From NCBI RefSeq assembly GCF_001613545.1, contig NZ_BDCO01000003.1, forward strand, positions 372,001-436,000: DNA of 64,000 nt. Reading direction: 5' to 3'. The translations under genes and the position numbers were made by a program. Positions 16,913 to 26,087 of this stretch are shown one piece after another. The notes beneath the pieces were generated by a model. That model did not search any database and was not told the DNA's origin. It saw only the letters and a program-made list of their open reading frames with translations. Within the stretch, counting starts at the first letter, position 1; each line of letters begins with the position of its first letter. The stretch is from Terrimicrobium sacchariphilum (GTDB lineage: Bacteria > Verrucomicrobiota > Verrucomicrobiia > Chthoniobacterales > Terrimicrobiaceae).

Positions 16913-18598
16913 ATGAGTACCAAGCCCGTAGCCGAAGCGATTCGGATCGAAAGCGAATCCGGCCCCACCGATGAAACCAAATCCGTCCGCGTGCGCCGGG
17001 GAGTCTACAGCCTGCGCAACACCCCCGGGTATTACATGATCCGCGTGCGGGTGCCGGGAGGAGTCATTACCACGGATCAGCTCGAGGCCGTGGCGGAGCT
17101 GAGCCGCGAGTCGGGCTGGGAGCTGGGAGTGCATCTCACCACCCGCCAGGGGCTGGAGCTGGCCGGGATTCCCGGAGCTGCGGTGTGCAATTATCTCACC
17201 CGTCTCGAAGTCGCGGGGCTGACCACCGTGCTGACGGGCGGGAATGCCGTGCGTGGCGTGGTCTGCTGCCCATTCTCCGGCGTCGCGCCGGACGAGGCCT
17301 TTGATGTCACCCCCTTCGCGCTCGCGGTGGATCGCTATTATCGCGAGCACGCCACGCTCACGCGCATGCCGCGCAAGATCAAGATCGCCTTCGATTCCTG
17401 CCCCGAGGATCACGTGCGGGCGTTCTTTACCGACATCGGCATCCGCGCCGTGAAGCGCGAGGGGCAGCGCGGTTTCCGCATCATTGTCGGCGGAGGCCTG
17501 GGCGCCACGCCCAAGGTCGGGCAGGTGCTGGAGGAGTTTGTGCCTGTGGGAAAACTCTTCCCCACCATCGATGCCATTCTGCGCGTTTTCGATCGCGAGG
17601 GGGACCGCAACAATCGCGCCCGCGCCCGGCTGAAATGGCTGCTGGCGGAGTGGGGGATCGAGAAGTTCCGCGACGCCGTCCGCGCCGAACCGGTGGATGG
17701 GGCGTTTCCGGACGAACTGGCTTTTCACGTTGAGGATTTCTCCCTGCCTCCTGTCTCGTTCTTTGGCGTGGGAGCGGGCGCCGTCTCCGCCGATCGGGCG
17801 CAGGATTTCTCCCGCTGGTCTGCGGCCAATGTCCTCCGCCAACGCCAGCCCGGCCTGGCTGCGGTGACCATCCGCGTGCCCTTCGGTGACGTCAGCCCGG
17901 ACCAGCTTCACGTCATCGCGGAGGCCGCGCGCTTGTTTGGCGGCGGGCTGCGCACGTCGATCGAGCAGAATATCGTCCTGCGCGGAGTGCGCGTTGAGGC
18001 GCTGCCCGCCCTGTACCAGTTTCTGCTGCCTGCCGGTCTCGCCACGTGCTGCGCCGGGAAGCTCCTCGATGTCACGCGGTGCGTTGGCTCGTCGGCCTGC
18101 CTTTCGGCGATCACGAGTTCCCGTTCCGCGGCCGCCGACATCTCCCGGGCGCTGGAGGGGGAGCTCGGCTACGATCCCTCGCTGCAACATTTGCGCGTGC
18201 GCGTGTCGGGCTGCCCCAACTCCTGCAGCCATCACCACGCGAGTGACATCGGACTTTATGGGATCTCGAAAAAGGTGAACGGACGCGCTGTCCCGCACTA
18301 CGCCCTGCTCGCCGGGGGTTCCGCTCTCGGGGAGACAACGGGGTTGCGTGTGATCGACATCCCGGCGGCGCGCATCGGCGCTGCCGTCGAGCGAACGGTG
18401 CGCCTGTACCGCGACGAGCGACAGCAGGCGGAATCCTTTCCGGCCTTTGTGGCCCGGGCGGGAGTCGAGCACATCCGGGAAACCCTTAAGCCGCTAACCG
18501 AGGCTCCCTCCGTGGAGGACGATCCGGCGTTTTACCGGGATCTCGATGCGGAACGCGATTTCAAGGTCGAGTCAAAGAAAGGCGAGTGCCACTATTGA
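16913..18598 (+). CDS. Siroheme-dependent nitrite/sulfite reductase
   Basis: This 561-aa single-chain reductase has two ferredoxin-like half domains and siroheme/4Fe-4S domains. The cluster ligands are visible as TRCVGSSAC (C390, C396) and SGCPNSC (C434, C438), the C-x5-C...C-x3-C signature. Substrate-side basic residues appear in VHLTTRQGLEL and RMPRKIKIAF. It reduces sulfite to sulfide or nitrite to ammonia with six electrons; sequence reading does not separate these. No cys or nir partner genes are adjacent, and the downstream gene is convergent. The ATG at 16913 (MSTKPVAEA) is preferred over 16862, which adds a cysteine-rich non-family leader. Confidence 0.9.
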   Translation: MSTKPVAEAIRIESESGPTDETKSVRVRRGVYSLRNTPGYYMIRVRVPGGVITTDQLEAVAELSRESGWELGVHLTTRQGLELAGIPGAAVCNYLTRLEVAGLTTVLTGGNAVRGVVCCPFSGVAPDEAFDVTPFALAVDRYYREHATLTRMPRKIKIAFDSCPEDHVRAFFTDIGIRAVKREGQRGFRIIVGGGLGATPKVGQVLEEFVPVGKLFPTIDAILRVFDREGDRNNRARARLKWLLAEWGIEKFRDAVRAEPVDGAFPDELAFHVEDFSLPPVSFFGVGAGAVSADRAQDFSRWSAANVLRQRQPGLAAVTIRVPFGDVSPDQLHVIAEAARLFGGGLRTSIEQNIVLRGVRVEALPALYQFLLPAGLATCCAGKLLDVTRCVGSSACLSAITSSRSAAADISRALEGELGYDPSLQHLRVRVSGCPNSCSHHHASDIGLYGISKKVNGRAVPHYALLAGGSALGETTGLRVIDIPAARIGAAVERTVRLYRDERQQAESFPAFVARAGVEHIRETLKPLTEAPSVEDDPAFYRDLDAERDFKVESKKGECHY

Positions 18599-18617
18599 CT
18601 GATCCGGCCTGCGGTCC

Positions 18618-19535
18618 CTAACCGGACGCGAGCAGGCTGTGGACGACGGGCAGGGTGACGAAGGCCAGGATCGTGTCGGCCATGATCACGAAGGCGAGGG
18701 TTTCGTCATCCAGCTTGAACCGCCCGGCGATGACGAAGCTCAGCAACTGGCTGGGCATCGCGCCCTCCATGATCGTCATGTCGCGGAAGATGCCGGTTAA
18801 TCCCACGGCTCCCGCCGCCGCAGCCACGATGAGCGGAGATGCGGCGAGCTTCACCCCGGCCACGGGCAGGGCGAGCCAGGCGCGGCGTGGGATGCGGAAG
18901 CGCAGCGCCATGCCGAGCGACAGGATCATCATGCCGCTGACCGATGCGGCCATGATTCCCGTGGCGGAGAGCACAAAGTCGGGGCAGGGGATGTGCAGCG
19001 CCTTCCAGATCAGGGCGGCGGCCAGCGCCCAGATGGGCGGGAGCTTCAGCGCCTCCAGCGCGGTTTTGCGGAAGGTGATCTTCTCGTGCGACCCGTAGGC
19101 GATGGCGATCATCGCGCCGAGGGTGAGGTTGAGGGAGGATTTCGTGACCTCAAAGAGCACGGAGGTTTGTGCGGCCTCGGTCGGATGACCGGGGAAGAGC
19201 CCGAGCAGCACAGGGAGGCCGAAATACGTCACGTTGCCAAACGCCGCGGCCAGGATCATCGCTCCTTTCGTCGGGCCGGGAATGGGCAGGAAATGGAAGA
19301 TGGCAAAGCTCAGCGTGAGGCAGGCCAGCACGCCGGTCGCCGCTGCCGCCGGAATGGCAAAGAAAAGCCGGTCGACATCGGATTGAATGACTGTGTGAAA
19401 AACCAGTGCGGGCAGGAAGGCATAGAGCACCAGCCGGTTCAGGTGCTGACGGGCCTCCTCCGCTGCGGGGAGAAACTGGCGCAGCAGCGCCCCGATGAAG
19501 GCGATGGCGGCGAGGGAAAAAAAGACCTGGGTCAC
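18618..19535 (-). CDS. AEC (auxin efflux carrier) family transporter
   Basis: This 305-aa inner-membrane protein has about ten hydrophobic helices in two repeats. LVLYAFLPALVFHTVI and AFGNVTYFGLPVLLGLFPG are AEC signatures, with crossing-helix prolines. Bacterial members export or import mono- and dicarboxylates such as malate or lactate. The GTG at 19535 overlaps the hydroxyacid oxidase stop by 4 nt, so the pair is translationally coupled. That supports a role in moving the oxidase's substrate or product (a 2-hydroxy or 2-oxo acid), which is inference. Confidence 0.87.
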   Translation of the reverse strand: MTQVFFSLAAIAFIGALLRQFLPAAEEARQHLNRLVLYAFLPALVFHTVIQSDVDRLFFAIPAAAATGVLACLTLSFAIFHFLPIPGPTKGAMILAAAFGNVTYFGLPVLLGLFPGHPTEAAQTSVLFEVTKSSLNLTLGAMIAIAYGSHEKITFRKTALEALKLPPIWALAAALIWKALHIPCPDFVLSATGIMAASVSGMMILSLGMALRFRIPRRAWLALPVAGVKLAASPLIVAAAAGAVGLTGIFRDMTIMEGAMPSQLLSFVIAGRFKLDDETLAFVIMADTILAFVTLPVVHSLLASG

Positions 19536-20626
19536 GATGTGCGTTGGCGAATGAGGTCGCGCGTGATGTCGGCGACCGAGGCGCACCCGGCGAGTATGAG
19601 GGAAAGCTCAAACTCCTCCCGGTAAAGCTGCAGCACGCGGGAGACGCCGGCCTCTCCCCCGGCGGCCAGACCCCAGATGATGGGGCGACCGACCAGCACG
19701 GCCTTTGCGCCCAGGGCGAGGGCCTTGAGGATGTCCGTACCGCGCCGCACCCCGCCATCCATCAGCACCTCGGCCTGGTGTCCGATGGCTTCGGCAATTG
19801 CGGGCAGCGCATCCAGGGTCGCCGGTGCGGTATCGAGCTGGCGGCCGCCGTGATTGGAGACGATGACTCCCGCCGCGCCATGATCGACCGCCTTGCGCGC
19901 GTCGTCGGCGCGCACCACGCCCTTGACCAGGATCGGCAGCGAAGTGATCGACCGCAGCCAGTCGAAATCGCTCCAGTTCAGCGAGGCGTCGAATTGCTTC
20001 GCGATGAATTGCGCCAGTCCCGAGCCGCCCGGGACGATATCCATCTTTTCACGCCCCTCCTCGGCGAGATTGGCCACCGTGATGCCATCCGGCAGGGTGA
20101 AGTGATTGCGCATGTCGGCATAGCGCCGCCCGAAGCGCGGAGCGTCCACCGTGAGCGCGAGCGCCGTGTATCCCGCCGCCTCGGCCCGGCGGACCAGTCG
20201 CTCGGTCAGCGAGCGGTCCGTGTGCACGTAGAGTTGGAACCAGCGGGGCGACGGCCCCTGGGCGGCGATCTCCTCCAGCGTGCAGGAGGCGATGGTGCTT
20301 GCCACCATGGCGATGCTGGCGGCCGCCGCGGCGCGTGCGGTCGCCATTTCCCCATCGGGATGGGCCATGCGATGAAAGGCGGTCGGTGCGATGAGGAGCG
20401 GGAGGGTGAGGCGCTCGCCGAGTACGGTGGTGCCGGGCTCGGGCCGGGAAACATCCACCAGCACGCGTGGCATCAGGACCGTGCGCTGAAATGCCGCGAC
20501 GTTTTCCCGCAGCGTGATCTCATCCGCCGCGCCTCCCGCATAGTAATCGCGGGCGGGCTGGGGGAGCGCCTCATGGGCCATCCGTTCGAAATCATGGACC
20601 TCGACGCAGTGCGAAATGTCATTCAC
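19532..20626 (-). CDS. FMN-dependent alpha-hydroxy-acid oxidase/dehydrogenase
   Basis: This 364-aa TIM-barrel flavoprotein has the family set. ARDYYAGGAADEITLRENVAAF leads, with PLLIAPTAFHRMAHPDGE, RWFQLYVHTDR, ALTVDAP, LPILVKGVVRADDARKAVDHGAAGVIVSNHGGRQLD (Lys, catalytic His and Arg) and VLMDGGVRRGTDILKALALGAKAVLVGRP for FMN phosphate. It oxidises an L-2-hydroxy acid (lactate, glycolate or similar) to the 2-oxo acid. It is the first gene of a two-gene operon with the AEC transporter. The 195-nt divergent gap to the MFS gene shows no clear operator. Confidence 0.93.
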   Translation of the reverse strand: MNDISHCVEVHDFERMAHEALPQPARDYYAGGAADEITLRENVAAFQRTVLMPRVLVDVSRPEPGTTVLGERLTLPLLIAPTAFHRMAHPDGEMATARAAAAASIAMVASTIASCTLEEIAAQGPSPRWFQLYVHTDRSLTERLVRRAEAAGYTALALTVDAPRFGRRYADMRNHFTLPDGITVANLAEEGREKMDIVPGGSGLAQFIAKQFDASLNWSDFDWLRSITSLPILVKGVVRADDARKAVDHGAAGVIVSNHGGRQLDTAPATLDALPAIAEAIGHQAEVLMDGGVRRGTDILKALALGAKAVLVGRPIIWGLAAGGEAGVSRVLQLYREEFELSLILAGCASVADITRDLIRQRTS

Positions 20627-20821
20627 GGCATTTCCTTAGTGCTTGGGCGGATCAAAGTTGTCGAGGGGATTTTCCGCGGGTTAAGCTGGTTCGTACGGAG
20701 GTATTCAATTGTTAGAGCAAGCCGCAATTTGTTTCACTCCTCCCCGTGTCGGACAAATGAAGTGCACCATGCTGAAGTCCCTCCTTCCCCCGCAGCGTCA
20801 CCTGTTCAGCGAGATCCTGCG

Positions 20822-22207
20822 ATGAACCCGGCCTCCGAGTTGCGACCCGATGCCGCCCCGGCCTCGCGGAAGGTCTGGAAGGTGGGCACTCTCACCTACA
20901 CGGCGGCGGGCATCGTGGCCTTGTTTGTCTGGCTGCTCTGGGGAGACTTTGCCTGGTCGATGCGGGACCGCTCGATCCCTCCCGTCATCACCCTCCTTTT
21001 CAAAAACTACGGCTCGCCGGACATGCTCACCGGCATCCTGATCGGCTCCCTGCCTGCGCTGCTCGGCCTGGTGCTCAATCCCATCGTGAGCTACCGGTCG
21101 GATCGCTTGCGCAGCCGTCTCGGGCGCCGCATCCCGTATCTCATCCTTTCCACGCCCGTCATCGTCATCGGTCTGGTCGGTCTCGCCTTCAGCCCGCCGC
21201 TGGGGACGACGCTGTCGCATTGGTTCGGTCCCGTGCTCGGGGCGAGCCTCGCCACGCTGATCTTTCTCGCCCTGTTCTGGACGCTGTTTGAGGTCGGTTG
21301 CGTCGTGTCCATGGCTGTCTTCAATGCCCTGGTCAATGACGTGGTCCCTCAGGAGCTGCTGGGCCGGTTTTACGGACTCTTTCGCGCGGTGAGCCTCTTC
21401 GCCGGGATGCTCTTCAATTTCTGGATCGTCGGGAAATCCGAGACGCACCACATGGCAATCTTTCTCGGGATGGCCATCCTGTACGGCATCGGATTCACCG
21501 TCATGCTGGTGAAGGTGAAGGAGGGGGAATACCCGCCGCCCCCCGAGCCGCAGGGGCCGGACGCCGCGGGGGGATTCCTCCCGGCGGTGAAATCCTACTT
21601 CCGCGACTGCTTCACCAAACCGTATTACCTGCTCTGCTTCCTCTCGGGCATCATCGGGGGCGCAGCTAACATTCCGTTCAACCTCTTCGTCCTCCTTTAT
21701 GTGAAGAGCATCGGGCTGAGCCTCGAGACGTATGGCAAATACATCGCGCTGACGTACCTGATCTCCTTCGTCGTGTCCTATCCGCTGGGTGCTCTCGCGG
21801 ATCGCGTTCATCCGTTGCGCCTCACCATCGCCGTGCAGTCCGTCTTTGCCCTGGTCACTCTGGCCTGCGGGCTTTTCGTGGAATCCCAAGTGAGTTTCCT
21901 CGTGGGCCTCGTCGCCCTGGGCGTGATGGCGGGCGCCTATTACACCGCCTCGGCCTCGCTGGGTGCGAGGTTGCTGCCCCGGGCGAAATTTGCCGAGCTG
22001 TCGTCGGCGGGAGGCATTCTCGGTGCAGGCGTGAATATCGTCCTCGCCCCGGCGGTGGGCTTTATTCTCGACCAGAGCGGGCATAACTACCGCTACACGT
22101 TCTTCATGGGCTTTATCCTCGCTGTGGTTTCCATCGTGCTCTTCCTCCTGCTCTATCGCCGGTTTCTGCGGTACGGCGGGCCTGCCGGGTACGTCGCTCC
22201 CGAGTAG
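20822..22207 (+). CDS. MFS sugar transporter (GPH-like)
   Basis: This 461-aa protein has twelve predicted membrane helices. KNYGSPDMLTGILIGSLPALLGLVLNPIVSYRSDRLRSRLGRRIPYLILSTP carries the cytoplasmic 2-3 loop motif (SYRSDRxRSRLGRRIPY) of the glycoside-pentoside-hexuronide/MFS group. The frame remains open far upstream, but residues before the ATG at 20822 are the antisense of the hydroxyacid oxidase and have no family features. Directly downstream are a sugar isomerase, a heparinase-like lyase and a GH130-type gene, so it probably imports the resulting sugar. Confidence 0.88.
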   Translation: MNPASELRPDAAPASRKVWKVGTLTYTAAGIVALFVWLLWGDFAWSMRDRSIPPVITLLFKNYGSPDMLTGILIGSLPALLGLVLNPIVSYRSDRLRSRLGRRIPYLILSTPVIVIGLVGLAFSPPLGTTLSHWFGPVLGASLATLIFLALFWTLFEVGCVVSMAVFNALVNDVVPQELLGRFYGLFRAVSLFAGMLFNFWIVGKSETHHMAIFLGMAILYGIGFTVMLVKVKEGEYPPPPEPQGPDAAGGFLPAVKSYFRDCFTKPYYLLCFLSGIIGGAANIPFNLFVLLYVKSIGLSLETYGKYIALTYLISFVVSYPLGALADRVHPLRLTIAVQSVFALVTLACGLFVESQVSFLVGLVALGVMAGAYYTASASLGARLLPRAKFAELSSAGGILGAGVNIVLAPAVGFILDQSGHNYRYTFFMGFILAVVSIVLFLLLYRRFLRYGGPAGYVAPE

Positions 22208-22268
22208 GAGCTGTACGCGTAGAACGGATTTTCCCGCAGGACGGCGGCTTTCGGCATTGCTCCGGTTC

Positions 22269-22287
22269 CCAGCTTTCGCGAAGCTGG
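22269..22287. promoter_or_regulatory. Inverted repeat upstream of the second sugar isomerase gene
   Basis: CCAGCTT, a TCGCG spacer, and AAGCTGG form a perfect 7+7 palindrome ending 10 nt before the ATG at 22298. It could be an operator or a translational hairpin, since it occupies the position of the ribosome-binding site. It differs from the GntR-associated palindrome at 8558-8572. Confidence 0.4.
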
Positions 22288-22297
22288 CCATCTCCCT

Positions 22298-23089
22298 ATG
22301 AAATTCGGCTTTTCCACTCTCGGGGCGCCTCAATACAGCCTCGCCCAATGCAACGATCTCGCCGTCACCTGCGGTCTGGATTTTCTTGAGGTTCGCAGCC
22401 TCGGGGGAAGCCTCGATATGCCGGCGTATTTCGCGGAGAATCCCGTGCCTGCGGGCAGCCTGCCCATTCACGTGCTGGGTTCCTCCCTCTTCCTCACCAT
22501 GGCGGGCGATGCCGATGTGGAGGCGTTTTTTGGCTTCATGAAACTCGCCGATCAACTCGGGACGCCCTACGTGCGGGTGTTTGGCGGAGGCGATTTCAGC
22601 GAGGACCTGGACCCGGAAAAGCTGCGGCATGCCGCTACAGTTGTCCGGCGCATCCGGGAAAAAGCTGCTGCCGAGGGATGGAGGGCGGAGCCGATCCTGG
22701 AAATGCATGATGCCTTTTCCAACTCCGAGCGTTGCCAGCGGCTGAACTCCCTGCTGGACGCCCCGCTCTCCTTGCTCTGGGACAGTCATCACACCTGGCG
22801 CATCGGCGGGGAAAGCCTCGCCGACACCTGGCAGGCGGTAAGCCCTCTCATCCGCCACATCCACTACAAGGACAGCCGCGCGACGGCGGAGGGCTTTGAC
22901 TACGTGCCGCCCGGCGAGGGAGAGTTTCCCTCCCAGGACCTGTTTTCGCTTTTGAAATCTCAGGGCTACGCCGGTGGAGTCTCACTGGAGTGGGAACGCA
23001 AATGGCATCCCGAACTCGCCCCGCTGGAAGCCGCCCTGCCAAAATTCGCGGACGTGCTTCGCACCGCGGGATTTTCTCCAGCCAGCTAG
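22298..23089 (+). CDS. Sugar phosphate isomerase/epimerase family protein
   Basis: This 263-aa TIM-barrel protein has metal-binding residues in the expected places: PILEMHDAF, LLWDSHHTWR, IRHIHYKDSR and GGVSLEWERKW. The Glu-Asp-His-Glu set is typical of the AP_endonuc_2/xylose-isomerase-like fold. It is only distantly similar to the isomerase at 8617-9372, so the two probably act on different sugars. It sits 90 nt downstream of the MFS transporter, 45 nt upstream of the heparinase-like gene, and on the same strand, suggesting a MFS-isomerase-lyase-GH130 catabolic block. Confidence 0.85.
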   Translation: MKFGFSTLGAPQYSLAQCNDLAVTCGLDFLEVRSLGGSLDMPAYFAENPVPAGSLPIHVLGSSLFLTMAGDADVEAFFGFMKLADQLGTPYVRVFGGGDFSEDLDPEKLRHAATVVRRIREKAAAEGWRAEPILEMHDAFSNSERCQRLNSLLDAPLSLLWDSHHTWRIGGESLADTWQAVSPLIRHIHYKDSRATAEGFDYVPPGEGEFPSQDLFSLLKSQGYAGGVSLEWERKWHPELAPLEAALPKFADVLRTAGFSPAS

Positions 23090-23134
23090 CTTTCGCTGCC
23101 TCCGACAGAGTCGGCTGTGCGCGTCGTCTTTCCT

Positions 23135-25012
23135 ATGAGAATCCTTTTCCTCCTGACCATGATATCTCCCATCCTGCTCGGAATCGTAAAAGCTGATCCC
23201 GCAGTCCTCCCCCATCCGCTGCCCGATCATCCCCGCCTGCTGGTTGCTGGCGGGGACTGGGAAAAAATACGGCGACAGATTGAGGCCGATCCCCTATCCG
23301 GCAAAGTTTTCGCACTGGTCCGCGAAAATGCCGATCGCATGCTCGATCAGCCGCCCGTGGAGCGTACCCTGGTGGGACGCCGTCTGCTGGATGTCTCCCG
23401 TCTGGCGCTGGAGCGCATCACCGCCCTCGCGATGGTCGCACAGATCACGGGGGACGAGCGCTATTCCAGCCGGGCCATCGAGGAGATGCTCGCCGTCATC
23501 AAGTTCAGCGACTGGAATCCGTCGCACTTTCTCGACGTTGCGGAAATGTCCCTGGCCGTGGCCATCGGTTACGACTGGCTGTATGACAAGCTGACTCCAG
23601 ACCAACGCGACGAAATCGCAAAGGCGCTCGTTGACAAGGGCATCCGTCCGTCGTTCGTTACGCCCGAGCCATTTTTTGTCCAGGGAACGAACAACTGGAA
23701 TCAGGTCTGTCACGCGGGGCTGTCCGCAGCCGCCATTGCCGTGGCCGACCGAGAGCCTGCCCTCGCCGAGAAGGTATTGGAGCGCGCGATTCGCTACCTG
23801 CCCAATGCGGCGGAATCCTACGCTCCCGATGGCGCCTTCCTCGAGGGGCCGATGTACTGGGATTACGGCACCATGTTTCACGTCGTCCTCGCGGCCTCCC
23901 TGGAGCGCCTCACCGGTTCGACGCAGGGCGTCGCGGATTATCCGGGCTTCGCCGCCAGTGCGGACTACATGCAGCAGGTGGTTTCACCCATCGGGCGGTA
24001 CTTCTGCTATTCCGATTGCAGAAGCAATCGAGGGATGCAACTTCCGCTCTTCTGGTTCGCCCGGCACTTTCATCGCCCGGACTGGATAGCCGCCAACGCC
24101 GGAATCATCAACGCGCAGCCGGAAAAACACGATGGAAAGCCTTACAATGGCGGGCGTCTGTTTCCTCTGGCTTTGCTCTGGCTGCTGCCATCCGATGGCG
24201 CTCCCGCCGCGCATGAGCCTGCTCCCTTGCGCTGGTACGCCCGAGGCCGGGGCCCTCTCGTGGTCTTTCGCTCAGCCTTTGGCGATCCAAATGCCTTTTA
24301 CTTTGCGATCAAGGGCGGAAGTCCCTCGCTCAGCCATGCTCATATGGATGCGGGGTCATTCAATCTCACTGCCGACGGTGTGGAGTGGGCTACTGATCTC
24401 GGTATGCAGGAGTACGAGAGCCTGGAGAAGCTCCAGATTCCTCTCTGGGATAGGAAAGGCGGTCGCTGGGGCGTCTTTCGTCTCGGTCCCGAGTCGCACA
24501 GTATTCCTCGCTTCAACGGCGCCCGTCCGCTGGTCGATGGCGATGCGATTTTCCAAAAGGTGCAGCTCGAGGGGAAAAGGCCTTTCGCCCTGCTCGACCT
24601 GACCCCGCTTTACCAGGATCAGGTCGCTCAAGCAGAGCGCGGCGTCATGGTGCTGAATGACAAGGTGGTGCTGATCCAGGATGAGTGGAAGGGGCGCGGC
24701 CAGGAGACTGACTACAGCTGGCAGTTCATGACGCGGGCTGATGTGCAGGTCGATGGTCGCAAGGTGCATCTCCGGAAGGACGGGAAATCGCTCGATCTCC
24801 TCGTCCTCGATGAAAGCCCGGTCACGATCAAGGTTGAGAAGGCGGAGGAGTTGATGCAGCCCTTTGATGCGCCCAATCCGGACGTCAAACGCGTGAACAT
24901 CCACCTGAAGACTGCGTCCGATGCGGCGGGAAGGTTGAGGGTTCTCGCCGTCCCCGGGTCGAGTGGAACGGTGGAGCCGCCTGCGCTGCAGCCGCTGAAG
25001 GACTGGAAGTAA
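23135..25012 (+). CDS. Exported heparinase II/III-like polysaccharide lyase
   Basis: This 625-aa protein starts with a signal peptide (MRILFLLTMISPILLGIVKAD). The first half is an alpha/alpha-toroid with HPRLLVAGGDWEKIRRQI, VAIGYDWLYDKLTPDQR and FVQGTNNWNQVCHAGL (the NNW motif of heparinase II/alginate lyase N-domains), followed by YAPDGAFLEGPMYWDYG. The second half has the Heparinase_II_III-like beta domain with PSLSHAHMDAGSFNLTADGVEWATDLGMQEY. It should cleave a uronic-acid-containing polysaccharide in the periplasm; the specific polymer is unknown. The ATG at 23135 is preferred to a GTG at 23117. Confidence 0.86.
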   Translation: MRILFLLTMISPILLGIVKADPAVLPHPLPDHPRLLVAGGDWEKIRRQIEADPLSGKVFALVRENADRMLDQPPVERTLVGRRLLDVSRLALERITALAMVAQITGDERYSSRAIEEMLAVIKFSDWNPSHFLDVAEMSLAVAIGYDWLYDKLTPDQRDEIAKALVDKGIRPSFVTPEPFFVQGTNNWNQVCHAGLSAAAIAVADREPALAEKVLERAIRYLPNAAESYAPDGAFLEGPMYWDYGTMFHVVLAASLERLTGSTQGVADYPGFAASADYMQQVVSPIGRYFCYSDCRSNRGMQLPLFWFARHFHRPDWIAANAGIINAQPEKHDGKPYNGGRLFPLALLWLLPSDGAPAAHEPAPLRWYARGRGPLVVFRSAFGDPNAFYFAIKGGSPSLSHAHMDAGSFNLTADGVEWATDLGMQEYESLEKLQIPLWDRKGGRWGVFRLGPESHSIPRFNGARPLVDGDAIFQKVQLEGKRPFALLDLTPLYQDQVAQAERGVMVLNDKVVLIQDEWKGRGQETDYSWQFMTRADVQVDGRKVHLRKDGKSLDLLVLDESPVTIKVEKAEELMQPFDAPNPDVKRVNIHLKTASDAAGRLRVLAVPGSSGTVEPPALQPLKDWK

Positions 25013-25094
25013 TTCCCGCGTTCGAGCCCTTTCAGGAGGGCTGGTGAAAAAATAGTCTGCTTGGCCGACCGGGGCCGCCTTGCATCATGGCGGC

Positions 25095-26087
25095 ATGGCC
25101 AAGTCATCGCCCCGTAAAAAACGCACCCAGCCCGAGATCCCGTGGAGCCCCCGTCCCGAGGGTAGCAAGGATCTCGTCTGGAGGTATCCTAATAATCCGA
25201 TCCTCGGTCGCCGCGCCATTCCCTGCGCGCAGGCGATTTATAATAGCGCCGTCATTCCCTTCGAAGGCAGATACGTTGGGGTCTTCCGCGCCGATCATCT
25301 GAATGGAATGCCCAACTTGCATCTCGGATGGAGCGAGGATGCGCTCAGCTGGAAAATCTCGAACGATCCGATCAAATTCACCGGTGGCGACGCGGCCTAT
25401 CGCTCGGGATACGGCTACGATCCGCGGGTCTGTCGCATCGGTGCGGATTACTTCATCACCTGGTGCGCCGACTATCACGGCCCGACCATTGGCGTCGCAA
25501 AGACGCGCGACTTCCGGAAGTTTGAGCGGCTCGAAAATGCCTTCCTGCCCAACAACCGCAACGGCGTCCTCTTCCCCCGTCGCATCGGCGGCAAGTACGC
25601 CATGCTCAGCCGTCCCAGTGATGGTGGGCACACCCCCTTTGGCGATATCTTCTACTCGGAGAGCCCCGATTTATGCCACTGGGGCGTCCATCGCCATGTC
25701 ATGTCCTCCGGTTCGCTCTGGTGGGAGGGCGTGAAGATCGGCTCCGGCGCGGTGCCGATCGAGACGGATAAAGGCTGGCTGCTGCTCTACCACGGCGTGA
25801 GAAGTTCCTGCAATGGCTTCGTCTACAGCATGGGCGCGGCTTTGCTCGATCTCGAGAAGCCCTGGATCGTTCGCGGACGTATTACTGGACCCATTCTCAT
25901 GCCGGAGCTCGATTATGAAACGACGGGATCGGTGCCCAATGTCGTGTTTCCCTGCGCCACGTTGCATGATGAGAAGGATGGTCGCATCGCCATCTACTAT
26001 GGCGCGGCGGATACGCATGTCGCCCTCGCTTTCGCGTGGCGTGATGAACTGGTCGCGGAGATCCTTAAGTATCCGGTAGGGAAGTAG
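25095..26087 (+). CDS. GH130-family glycoside phosphorylase/hydrolase
   Basis: This 330-aa five-bladed beta-propeller protein has NPIL near the N-terminus, IYNSAVIPFEGRYVGVFRADH, HLGWSEDALSW, a YDPRVCRIGADYFITW block whose Asp corresponds to the catalytic proton donor, NRNGVLFPRRIGGKYAMLSRPSD, and a C-terminal HGV and YYGAADTHVALA. GH130 enzymes phosphorolyse or hydrolyse beta-mannosides such as mannosyl-glucose or mannosyl-GlcNAc. The family usually shows E-D-P-R; here Tyr replaces the Glu. There is no signal peptide, so it is cytoplasmic. The ATG at 25095 is used rather than a TTG at 25080. Confidence 0.85.
   Translation: MAKSSPRKKRTQPEIPWSPRPEGSKDLVWRYPNNPILGRRAIPCAQAIYNSAVIPFEGRYVGVFRADHLNGMPNLHLGWSEDALSWKISNDPIKFTGGDAAYRSGYGYDPRVCRIGADYFITWCADYHGPTIGVAKTRDFRKFERLENAFLPNNRNGVLFPRRIGGKYAMLSRPSDGGHTPFGDIFYSESPDLCHWGVHRHVMSSGSLWWEGVKIGSGAVPIETDKGWLLLYHGVRSSCNGFVYSMGAALLDLEKPWIVRGRITGPILMPELDYETTGSVPNVVFPCATLHDEKDGRIAIYYGAADTHVALAFAWRDELVAEILKYPVGK

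Noticed and set aside
16793-18472. 559-codon minus-strand frame over the siroheme reductase
   Set aside because: The plus strand carries the complete C-x5-C...C-x3-C siroheme signature; the antisense frame has no homology features.
19544-20821. Long upstream extension of the MFS frame
   Set aside because: It is antisense to the FMN oxidase, whose motifs are unmistakable; the extension has a basic, low-complexity composition and no family features.
25025-25042. AGCCCT/AGGGCT hairpin after the heparinase-like gene as a terminator
   Set aside because: The hairpin is followed by an A-run, not a U-run, on the plus strand, so it does not fit a rho-independent terminator.
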